From Amoebophrya sp. A120 (taxonomy: Eukaryota; Sar; Dinophyceae; Syndiniales; Amoebophryaceae), in NCBI GenBank assembly GCA_905178155.1, contig CAJINV010000009.1:3015373-3079372 (forward strand): a DNA stretch of 64,000 nt, written 5' to 3'. Of the stretch, positions 50,559 to 60,462 are shown piece by piece. A program made the position numbers and the translations under genes. The notes below the pieces were generated by a model that worked only from the letters and a program-made list of their open reading frames with translations, searched no databases and was not told the origin of the DNA. Positions within the stretch are counted from its first letter, which is position 1. The number at the start of each line of letters is the position of its first letter.

Positions 50559-51622
50559 CCAGCCACCCCCCGGCGGAGGCCGCCGGGGAGGGGGCTGTTC
50601 GGTGGAGGTGTTCCGGTGGGGAAGGTGGCGCCAGCAATGAATCGCTGCGCGCCACTACACAACCAAAGAAAAAGAGCCCGGCCCATGTTTCGGCATGGGT
50701 GGGCAACCGGAGGGGCGCGCCTCTAGGGCGCTGCCTGTATTACTAATAGACGGCGCGGGGGCGCGTCCTACACTTCCGCCTGCTGCTGCATGCCCGGCCT
50801 TAATAGCTGCGCGCCGTGAGAAAATGCGCACAGGGAACTATTTCCGGGCGCCAGCGCGTTTCAGGCGCCACAAGGACGACGCACCGACCTGCTGCCAGCG
50901 CGCGCGGGCGCTGTGTAAAGTAGTTGCGGCCACCCTAGGTGGCCGACCAGGTTAGGGCGGGGCGCCGCGCCCCCTCTGGGGGACGCAGAGCGGCGCACGC
51001 ACTTTGAACGGCCGCTCTGATCTGAAAGCTAAAGCAATGCCAGCCGGTCGCTGCGCCCTAGCGAGCTTCTTGAGGAGGCGCCGCGCGCAGAAAAATGGGC
51101 TGGCTGTGCTCCGGGAGAGGTTCCCGGAGAGGGTCCGGGAGAGGGTCCCGGAGAGGGTCCGGGAGAGGGTCCGGGAGAGGGTCCGGGAGAGGGTCAGAGA
51201 GGGTCCGGGAGAGGGTCCGGGAGAGGGTCGGAGAGGTTCCCGGAGAGGGTCCGGGAGAGGGTCGGAGAGGTCCCGAGAGGGTCCGTTGAGAGGTAACATA
51301 GAGGTTCCCTGGGAGGGTCGCGGTAGAGGGTCGCCTAGAGGGTCGCCTTATACTACGCACCCTCTTCGACCCTCTACACCCTCTTCCCCTACCCTCTACT
51401 TTACCTCTCCCCAACCTCTACCCAACTTCTGCGCGCGTATTGCCGCGCTTTAACGGCGTGCATACTACGCACCCTCTCCCTACCCTCTCCGCTACCTCTC
51501 GTTTTACCTCTCCCCGACCCTCTCACTTTGGCCGACCCTCTACTTTACCTCTCCGACCCTCTATTTTACCTCTATGAAACCTCTCCCCAACCTCTACTGT
51601 ACCCTCTCCCGCCCCGTTTTAT
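50559..51622. mobile_element. 1.06-kb GC-rich insertion between direct repeats
   Basis: Sequence separating the two 72-bp repeats; begins with CCACCCCCCGGCGGAGGCCG and ends with the CCCTCTCC minisatellite. No inverted ends resembling introners. Its type is unresolved: a transposon with a very long duplication or a segmental event. Confidence 0.55.
51108..51600. repeat. GAGAGGGTCCGG minisatellite and inverse
   Basis: Tandem GAGAGGGTCCGG units to about 51320, then CCCTCTNC / ACCTCTCC units in the opposite sense. Same motif and polarity switch as inside the family I introner at 15.9-16.5 kb. Confidence 0.88.
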
Positions 51623-51693
51623 CACGATGGATACGAACGGGGAAGCGACAGCTGCAACATCTTGTCTTTCGCCCTTCTCTTAAAGAAGATGAA
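51623..51693. repeat. 72-bp direct repeat, right copy
   Basis: Matches 50487-50558 with one deletion and one or two substitutions. On the minus strand it reads MLQLSLPRSYPS followed at once by a stop. Confidence 0.92.
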
Positions 51694-51977
51694 TACACAA
51701 CACCGCTCTTGTCCACCATGCTCTCAACTTTTCAAGAGCGCCGATATCCCCTCAGCCTCTCTTCCCCTAACAGACACGCTCAAAGTCTTCTTCAGAGTCT
51801 CCGGAAACGTCAAAGGATCTTTTCCGACTATTACTGAAACCGACACGGATGAATACTTTTACCGTAATCGTTCAGCTTCGGGAGGTCTCACAGTTGGTGG
51901 AAATTGAAAATAAGAAAAACACCGCATGGATTCTACTTGCTTCGTGAAACATTAAAGATGGAGCGGGGTAATAGCGT
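51694..51977. other. Flank of the right 72-bp repeat
   Basis: Probably the original upstream region of the integrase-repeat gene before the insertion. No gene recognised. Confidence 0.4.
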
Positions 51978-52298
51978 TTAGCGCTGCGCACAGAAGCGAG
52001 AAGTATCTTTCAAAAGGTATGCCAAAACTGCAAAAGATGCATTTGAATTTCTCTTGGGGGGTGAACGTCTTTGCCATATGCGTTTTTCCACGACGTCTTC
52101 ACTGCTGGTTTGTAGTTTTTCGTTCTTCGATTCATCGACATGAACCGGCACAATAAATACCCGCGGCCCATTTATTTCGGCCCTACAACAAAAGTTATTT
52201 TTCCTATGCCATAAAACAGGACGGGGGGCACAAAATGTGTGCCTTCTGTGGTAAGTAGCTCCATAAAGTATGTAAAGCTGTGGTTGGCTTTCGTACAT
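51978..52298 (-). pseudogene. Possible remnant of an integrase-repeat-type gene
   Basis: 106-codon frame. The core EINGPRVFIVPVHVDESKNE resembles the RGVFIIPFDALIQN segment of the neighbouring protein, at the same distance from the C-terminus, but the rest does not align by eye. Either a decayed copy or a chance frame. Confidence 0.3.
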
Positions 52299-53085
52299 AC
52301 AATATCAGAAAAAACGGCTGCTGACTTGCTTATTCATGTTTTTTATTTGTATGGAGAGTAGCGACGCATAGGTTGTAGTAAGTTGATGTTGAAGTTCTTT
52401 GTCTTTCTCATTCTCTTGTATCAATAATGCAACTGCAAAAAATATTGTTGGCTTATTTCAATTCACCGATCATAACACGTCTCTGCGCGGCTGCGGCAAG
52501 AAGTTTGTGTTTGCGGAGCACGAAGGACTAAACCACCGGCACCGCTTTGTTCTTGCTGAAGTAGAAAATGGTGGCACTTCTACTACAGGCTCACCACCGT
52601 AGAGGCTCTCGTGTGGTTTCGTTGCAGAAACCGCGGTATCGGGATTTCCGCTTCGCGCGGGGGTCGAACCACCAGGGACTCTGGCTCCGATGATATGCAT
52701 CGCAAACATGTCTGGGTCCTCTTGGAAACTACGTGCCAACTTCAACTTGTGATGCGCGGATTATATAACGCAGCTGCAGCTCCTCACGCGGTTACATAAC
52801 AAAGACAAACATCTGTCATGTAAGTTGGTATAATGACGTCTTCTGGTGCTCCGATTGAATTCTGTCCACACGGGACGAGACTACGGGAGTTGCCATTCAG
52901 GATTAAGGAGCAGAAATCTCCTGCTCCTCCTGCGTAAAAGCTGTACTATTGTTTTCGCATGCAAGACGGGTCTTGTTCTGGATCAGATTTGCACATTAAG
53001 ATGCAAAAATAAGCAGACACAGCAACAGCCGGAGCCGCATTCTAACAAGTACTTATTACTTATTCCAGATGAGGACCTCCCAGAT
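52299..53085. other. 3' flank of gene 6 with an orphan introner end
   Basis: Mostly unremarkable; an unpaired family A left terminus lies at 52694. Confidence 0.45.
52694..52833. mobile_element. Orphan family A introner left end
   Basis: TATGCATCGCAAACATGTCT and following GGTCCTCTTGGAAAC match the family A left end. No family A right end follows; similarity fades before about 52833. Probably a truncated copy outside coding sequence. Confidence 0.6.
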
Positions 53086-56000
53086 TTAGTTTTTATTTCT
53101 GATAGAGGAATCATCGGACCTATGATATCTGGTAGAGGAATCATCGGAACTGTGATAACTCTGCGCCGACGAAGCCATTGACGAAGTCTCACTGTTGGGC
53201 ACGAGGATGCGACTCGCGCCTGCGGCGCCCGCCGCGGTCGTCTGAACGCGCGACGGAGCGAACCCATGATCGTCGGAACCGCGCCCCTGCTGCTGCTGGT
53301 TGCGTAAAAATTCGTGCCACGTCGGCCGCAACTCGGTCTGCTCGTCCTGGCCTTCCCCATCCTCCGGTGGGAGGAAGGAGGGTTGTTGCTGCGGGCCAAC
53401 ACGTTCCTGGTGCTGCTGGTCCCGAAGGGCAAGCAGCTGATAACAGGTCCCTGCTAGCTGATGGTCGTGATGCATCTGCTGCTGCCTCGGATCTAGTTCA
53501 GTTTGTCCAGCATCATTACCCACGGCAACCTGGTTCCACATCTGCTGCCGAAACAAGGTCTGGGACCTCCAAAGTAGATCGCGCACAGCAGACTGCTGTG
53601 CGCGATCTTCTACTTCGGAGGTCGACTGCATATAGTTTGCAGCTTGCTCCTGGCCAGAAGATTGTTGTTCAGGAGCAGGACCCGGTGCGGCTAGATGACC
53701 ACTGCACGGATAATAATTCCCACCTAGTTGTACGTCTTCCCGCGGCAGGAAGGCCTCGTTGCGTTCTTGCTCCCCCTGGACTTCTACACCGTCGCCCACA
53801 CGCTGCTGGTCTAGCCACGCAGCCGGAGCAGAAGGAGAACTTCCGCTACAGCTAGCACCAGTTTCGAAGGTTCTCGAACCCGTACTATAGCTCGTCGAAA
53901 GAATCAAACAGCCTTCCTGGTCATGGCGATAAAGCAGTCCTGGAGGTGGAGGAGGTCCACTGCTGGAAGCCGCGGCTGCAACGCAGGAGGATCTTCTCAC
54001 CGCAGTTGGCTCGTCGTCGGGCATGCTGTATAAAAATTGCCGGTTCTTGAACTTCTTCTTCGAGGGAACTACATGAGGATCATGGTTAGGCAAACGCAAA
54101 GCTCCCTCTTGTTCACCGTGCTGGTTATCTATTTCGTCTTGATGCACAAATAGTCCCTGCACAAAATCCCCGGTTCTTGTAGTTGTACCACGACCAAGTA
54201 CGACTCGGGAATCTTCTACTTCCGGCTGCAATGCTCCTGTATACGACGTCGGCGCGGCAGTTCTTATCGTGTGGCCAGGATCAAATATGTTTCCTCGTTG
54301 GTCCCCGACGTCGTGGTCCGAGTGTAGCTGATCTTGATGCTCGTGAAAGCCTCCGCGACCTCCGTCTTCTCCGCCACCTCCCGCAGAAAACAAACTCGCG
54401 TTCGTCGTCGCACCCGGCGAATGCGGACGGTCTAAAATTTCGCTCCCGAAAATAGACAGTGCATCCTCTTCGGCCCGTGGCGCTTCTGTGGAGGCAAACG
54501 AAGTACTTAGGCACAACGTCAACTACAGCTTGGTGTTGTCGCTCTTGATGTTCTTGTTGCTGCAAAACTTGCTCCAGCCCGCGCAGAGCACTAGCCTGTT
54601 CCCCCGAGAGGTCGGGGGCCAAGAAAGGCCCTTGTGCACCGGAAACGGCGGGAGAGGAGGAGGCGGATGAGCGAGGAGTTGAAGTACTACTATGGCTTGT
54701 GGTCCCACTAGTGCAAGTCCCCGGAGGACGAGTAGCAGAAGTAGATCGCCCTGCTAAACGGGAGGACCCGCTGGTGTTCTTCTTCCTCGAAGATCGCGGT
54801 CCAGCAGCAGCTATTGCCTTTGCAGCAGCCGGAATTGGCTTTGCAGCAGCCGGAGTTGGCCCTGAAGCGGACCACCCACTGGCGTAGTTCCCCGGTGGTC
54901 CAGATTCCTCCGATACTGGTTCCGTCGACCGGAATTGCAGGTGTTTGACCCATCGAAACCGCCCGTGTGGCCGCTGCAAGTCGTAAGCCGGGTTTTTACT
55001 TTCCCCGCTGGAACAGGTGCAGCCCTCCTGCCCCCGATGAACTGCGGTTTTTTTGTCCGGCGTCTCGTGGCCAATTTTTGGTCCTCCTGGAATCCCTCGG
55101 AGGATGTACCGCTTTTCTTCTTCGCTCCAAAAAACCGGCGGTTGCTTGTTCCTGTTATTGCCCGCGTCGTTCTTGTTGTACGGGGAATTTTTACTTTTTC
55201 CACCAGCATCGTCGTGATAGGGATACCAGTCAATCTGCAGCGAGACTTGCGGAAAGAACACGTCTAGCCCTCCCTTTATCAAAAGTAAAAATGTCTGGGT
55301 CTGGAAACTTGTGATGCTGGTCGGCGTCTCATGATGAGGCTACGAATACTGGCTCAGCATGACAAGTTTCTGAGCTCCTAGGTGTTGCCTATTCTGCATG
55401 ACAGAATGCGGCTCTGCATCACAGAAAAACGGAGCTCTTGGATAACGTGCATGACAGATTTAAGAGTCATGCCAGACAAGCATGACAAACATGAATTCCT
55501 CCAGACCCAGACATTTTTACAGTTGATACCCTTGACCGCAGAACCAGTTGCGGAGCAGGAGGAAGTGCGGAAAGAAGTAGAAGACTCTTGGTTCTTCGAT
55601 GTTCCCGGCAACACCTTCGGCAGGAATCTCGCTTTAGCCTTGCTGGACGACGCTGCAGGGTCCGACGATGCAGGTTCACCCGAGGAGGAAGAGGCCATGG
55701 CTGTACCTCCCTTGCGCGGTCCCGCCGATGGATTTACCACCGCGTTTTCACCTTTTCGGTGGACTGATGCAGTTGCACCCCCGCCGTGTACTTCTGCTTC
55801 ACTGGAAAGATAGGACGGCGACCACGTCGACAGGCTCTTCTTAGTAGCACTAGAAGTATCGGCATCCAAGAAAAAAACTGTCTTAGTGCAAGTCTTTTGG
55901 GAAAACAGCATCACAAGTTTGTCTGCAGTGACAGGAAAAACTTGTTATGCGCAGACAGGAAGGGAAAACACATAAGTACATAGGAAACGAGCCGATCATG

Positions 56001-57688
56001 CATGTCGAGCATGAGAAGTGTAACTTTTTCTGCATCACAGATTTACACTTACACAGTTTTTTTCTTGCATAATCGGTTGTGTCGCCTCCAGTTTCAATTT
56101 TGACACTCAAAAACCCGACCATGGCGGGCTTGTAGTATTGCAGCTTGGAATCCCATATCAAATGCAAAAATGTCTGGGTCTGGAAGAATGCAACTTGTCT
56201 TGCTGATTTTGGATTCCAAAAAAATCTGTATTGCATGACCAGCAAGACGAGGTTTGTGCCACGTGGAGAGGGTATCTCTCATGCGGAATAGGCATCACAA
56301 AGCCTTCTAAAAATCTGTGATGCTAGGCCATGCATTACAGGCTTCATGGCTGATGCAGAATATGCAACACAAACCTGGCAGTCTTCCAGACCCAGACATT
56401 TTTACATTTGATATCCCACGTTGGATTCCACCACACATCCTTTCCCCCCAAAAGTGCATTCGCCCGATTTTGCAGCTCCTGGTATCAAATGTAAGAACGT
56501 ACCGCCTCTAAACCCAATAGGCAACAAGATAGGGAGTGTGCTACGGAATAAATCGTAGAACTTTGGAAGAAGTCAAGCGTGACAGCCTCGTTGATGTAGT
56601 GTAGTCAAAATTAGCTTGCGTTTCGGCGTTAGAAATGTTCCCATACTAATTAGACAAGTGTGACGAATTGCCAAAAACTCACAACCCCTACAATTCGCAT
56701 GTCATTATGGGAAGCTGCATGACAGCACGGGATATCGACATTGTATCGTTTTATAAACGCAAAACTCCATGGCAAACACGGCGTAGTTGCTTTTTTACAC
56801 AGGATACCTGGAGAAAAAACGCATTCGCCTGGTTTTCCAGTTCCTGGGCAAAAAAATAGCCACTTTCTGGTCGCGCAGCACCACGGACGACGGGCTGCCT
56901 GCGATTCAGATACTGCTCTGCTCTGTTCTGCGCCGCGAGCCTGCTGACCGCGTTTAAAAAGAGTTCACAGTTTTCTTCCTCGACATTCACCCAGAACTTC
57001 GGCTGGGATTTGTAGCGGTTGTTCCCCATGCGCGCTTGGTATTTCGGGAAGTAGTAGTCCTCGTCGGTTGAAAAGAGTTCCGCGTTCAATTTCTCCTGGT
57101 TCGCATCCGATAGGGGTATGATAAAGTTTTTCAGCAGCTTTCTGTTCACCAATTTGTACTTTTGGTTATTCCGAGTGATGAAAACTTGTTCGCGTTCTTC
57201 ACGAATTTCACGGTGTATTTTGTTGTAATTATTTTTCTCCGGCTCTAGATCTTTCTCGACCCAAATGCCGTGAAAAATTTCGTCGCAGTGGGAGAGTAAA
57301 CGGGTTTCTGGAAGTTCTACGTCCGACGCAATTTCGACATCCGGCTATCGCCAGAAAAAACTGCTTCATCTGTAAACTTGCATATGCAAAAAATGTATCT
57401 CACAAGTGTTTGTCTTGCTACACATCCAAGACAGTGGATTTTCACGACCTGCGTTTTCCCTTAGGAACCTTGCATGGCAAATTTTCCCTGTCATGTAGAA
57501 CATCAAACTTGTGATGCAAATAACCTGCAAAATCCTTACAGTGAAACACTTTTTTCTCACGATACCGGCCGGTCGATAACAAACGCCGCGCGGGAGGAGA
57601 GGAGAAAGTACCTCGAAGCAGCCGGCACGAGAAACAGCAGCCGCAAATGGGCTGCTGCTCGGTAGAGAATGGTAAGGGTTTTTGACAT
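53086..57688 (-). CDS. Large protein with low-complexity C-terminus (gene 6)
   Basis: Starts MSKTLTILYRAAAH, with a hydrophobic LRLLFLVPAAS stretch that could be a signal or anchor. The folded part reads DRPDVEIASDVELPETRLLSHC, helices with KNNYNKIHREIREEREQVF, KFWVNVEEENCELFLNAVSR, two tandem QELxNxANA segments (on either side of an introner), WWNPTWDSKLQYYKPAMVGF and LQIDWYPYHDD. The C-terminal ~700 residues are Ser/Gln/Gly/His-rich. Five introners, all in frame. Near 54500 the frame must shift by one base (QHQAVVDVV upstream; TEAPRAEEDALSIFGSE downstream) with no introner or obvious GT-AG intron: an assembly indel or a real break. Family not recognised. Confidence 0.65.
53564..53623. repeat. 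60-bp near-perfect palindrome in coding exon
   Basis: Arms of 28 and 31 bases (GACCTCCAAAGTAGATCGCG ... and its inverse) around a one-base centre, differing by one substitution and a 3-base gap. It would form a long hairpin in DNA or RNA. Confidence 0.88.
55277..55528. mobile_element. Introner family A, gene 6
   Basis: 252 bp. Target repeat CCCTT; joins SAVK|GGLD. Confidence 0.91.
55863..56071. mobile_element. Introner family D, gene 6
   Basis: 209 bp; left end CATCCAAGAAAAAAACTG. Target repeat ATCGG; joins DTTD|TSSA. Confidence 0.9.
56156..56413. mobile_element. Introner family A, gene 6
   Basis: 258 bp. Target repeat TCCCA; joins PTWD|SKLQ. Confidence 0.91.
56483..56806. mobile_element. 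Diverged introner, family C-like, gene 6
   Basis: 324 bp; ends TATCAAATGTAAGAACGTAC and CTTTTTTACACAGGATA pair only partly. Target repeat CCTGG; joins FFLQ|ELQN, bridging two copies of a QELxNxANA repeat. Confidence 0.82.
57346..57564. mobile_element. Introner family D, gene 6
   Basis: 219 bp. Target repeat CCGGC; joins VIDRP|DVEI. Confidence 0.91.
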
Positions 57689-57732
57689 CTTGACAATTCC
57701 TATACTATACGAAAAGAGCAGCGTGAATTATC

Positions 57733-57804
57733 AGGGGAGGGGGAGGGGGGGGGGACCCCGGGGGTCCGGGGGAGGGGACCCCCCCTCGAGGAGGGGGGAG
57801 GGGG
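57733..57804. repeat. G-rich palindromic sequence at gap edge
   Basis: Runs of G broken by GACCCCGGGGGTCC and CCCCCCTCGAGGAGGGGGG; likely the structure that stopped the assembly. Confidence 0.8.
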
Positions 57805-58474
57805 NNNNNNNNNNNNNNNNNNNNNNNNNNNNNNNNNNNNNNNNNNNNNNNNNNNNNNNNNNNNNNNNNNNNNNNNNNNNNNNNNNNNNNNNNNNNNNNN
57901 NNNNNNNNNNNNNNNNNNNNNNNNNNNNNNNNNNNNNNNNNNNNNNNNNNNNNNNNNNNNNNNNNNNNNNNNNNNNNNNNNNNNNNNNNNNNNNNNNNNN
58001 NNNNNNNNNNNNNNNNNNNNNNNNNNNNNNNNNNNNNNNNNNNNNNNNNNNNNNNNNNNNNNNNNNNNNNNNNNNNNNNNNNNNNNNNNNNNNNNNNNNN
58101 NNNNNNNNNNNNNNNNNNNNNNNNNNNNNNNNNNNNNNNNNNNNNNNNNNNNNNNNNNNNNNNNNNNNNNNNNNNNNNNNNNNNNNNNNNNNNNNNNNNN
58201 NNNNNNNNNNNNNNNNNNNNNNNNNNNNNNNNNNNNNNNNNNNNNNNNNNNNNNNNNNNNNNNNNNNNNNNNNNNNNNNNNNNNNNNNNNNNNNNNNNNN
58301 NNNNNNNNNNNNNNNNNNNNNNNNNNNNNNNNNNNNNNNNNNNNNNNNNNNNNNNNNNNNNNNNNNNNNNNNNNNNNNNNNNNNNNNNNNNNNNNNNNNN
58401 NNNNNNNNNNNNNNNNNNNNNNNNNNNNNNNNNNNNNNNNNNNNNNNNNNNNNNNNNNNNNNNNNNNNNNNNNN
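57805..58474. other. Assembly gap (670 N)
   Basis: Undetermined bases. Frames that appear to cross it are meaningless. Confidence 0.99.
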
Positions 58475-60462
58475 CCTCTTCGCCCTTTCCTCTTCGCCCT
58501 TCTTGGGTGCTTTTTCTCCTTCTCTTTGGCACCTCCGTCCCGGCTTCCACCCTCCTCCCCTTCCCACTTGCTGCCTGCCCTTCCCCCCCCTCCGGCTTCC
58601 CCCTTTCTGCGCTGCGGCCCCCCACCTCCCCCGCTCGCTCCCTCCCCCTTTGCCTCCTTTCCCACTCACGCCCGCCCCCTGCTCTAGAGTCTGTGGTCCT
58701 GGCTACAGAAAGCAACGCGGCTGCGTTCGATTACAAATACTGCGGTCACACGGATAATAGCTAGTATGAAATTAATATAAATACGTCAAGGATGCAATAT
58801 GGTAGATCTTTCTTGTAAAGGTAGCTTGATATGACGTCGAGTGTGCTCAAATAAAAATACATGTCATGGCGTCGCAAGATACATCTTGGGGAAGTTCTTT
58901 CGCTAAGTAAGTATCGACATAAATAATCCAAATCGCCGTCTCTTGTCAAGACCACACGTCCTAGCAGGTAGAAACAAAGTTCTCGCAAAAAAAAACTTTG
59001 GTTCGTTATGTTGATGCTTTGAGTCAGGAGCTTCTTCACAGAATGGTTTTACAATGCCTCGATAAAGATGCCGAAGCTTATTTTTCAAAAGGACTGAACG
59101 GAATTTTTTCTTACACTCGAAATCGAATCATGTTGCACAAAACTAGGGCGGTAAAATCGACGATGCTACTTACTAAGCTCAGTCAGAAGCTGAAGCAGAA
59201 CTTCACGCAGATCGTGCGCTGATAGTAGACTAGAACCTTCGCTACCCGCTCGGGAGCACTGTATCTGGTCCCCTTTTTACAGGGGTGGTCGTGGTAGATC
59301 TCGTTCCATGGTAAGTAACACACCGTTCGTCACAGATTGCTAACGCTTTTGTTCTGAAGCAGAACGAAGACCACTTTCTCTTTCATCTACAGCTTGTTGG
59401 CGACGCAAAAATTGTACTTATGTAGAGATCCTTCTTCTTGCAATATCAACCGTACAACTACAACTACTTACCCGGACCTACCACTATGATCGTTCCGCCA
59501 CCAAGCAGATCACGTTTGCTGTGCTGTCTCTCCTCAAGAGATGAGAAGTTGTACCATTCCGCAATGCTAAATTTGGCGCATTCTTTCACCTCACCCGCCA
59601 CCGTGCCTGGCGCGCCAAGCGCAAAAAACTTTTTCGCTAATGTTCATTTTTGATCAGTACATGACACGGAAAATTCATGAGGTCAGGGTCTCTGCTCCTC
59701 TCTTTTGTCTCTTAGCATCATAAACTGGAAGACCACGATGATGATCCTAGGTCTTCCTATGCACGACCTCCGGGAAATCGGAAATCGTTGTAGTAGCTTC
59801 TGCTACAGGTTGTACTATTCTGTAGAGCTTCAAGAAACCGAAACTCATTGATACAAAAATTCAATAGGAGTACGCTTGTTCAGATTTTCTACCACAGCGA
59901 TGATCCTTAGTAGGTTTTAATTTTTCGATTCGGGGGTAGAACGACTGGACTTCTTTGCAACATCAAGATGTACTAAGTAGTGTTGAAATTTTTATGTTGA
60001 TGAATACGTACAAGTTTAGAGAGAGAGAAACTGTTGGCGCGTAAAAATATTAACCTCTAAAAATTCATAAATTGCGTGCGTATCATGCTACTTTCTTCAC
60101 CTTCTCTATCCATTGAAATGGGGTACTTAGACAAGGGGAAGTGTTGCTTTAAGCAGACTGACACTTCAGTTTTGATTGATTACAATTTAACGGTCGCGTA
60201 CTATCGTAGAATTTAGGCACAAGCACAACCTGCGGAATGGTATGCTGCAATGGTGCCTGCAACTTCGTGTCACCGCGAGTAGTTGCTAACTTCCTTCAAT
60301 GATACTCGGGCTTCTGTGACAATCTGCAACTGGCTTTTGTTTTTCTTTTTCGCACTATCGTCGGTAAACTTTACTCCCCTTGATGCCCTGCGAAGGACCA
60401 CGATCCCATAGACGTGAACTTCTATGGGATCCATAGGTCGGTAAAATTCACCTCCCTATCCC
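58475..60462. other. Gene-poor region right of the gap
   Basis: Starts with a pyrimidine-rich stretch (58475-58690: CCTTCTCT..CCCCCCTCC), then AT-richer sequence without introners. Plus-strand frames of 74 codons (58998-59222) and 71 codons (59438-59653) have no supporting feature. No RNA gene recognised. Confidence 0.5.
60402..60431. repeat. Perfect 10-bp hairpin near gene 7 stop
   Basis: GATCCCATAG, ten-base loop, CTATGGGATC, about 35 bp downstream of the gene 7 stop (minus strand). A near-repeat GTCGGTAAA(A/C)TT(C/T)AC(C/T)(C/T)CC flanks it at about 60360 and 60439. Possibly a 3'-end or processing signal; unproven. Confidence 0.5.

Noticed and set aside
57669-58757. Open frames crossing the assembly gap
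   Set aside because: They consist mainly of undetermined residues.
58998-59653. Two small plus-strand frames of 74 and 71 codons
   Set aside because: No homologue, signal or neighbour support; opposite strand to all supported genes; length compatible with chance.
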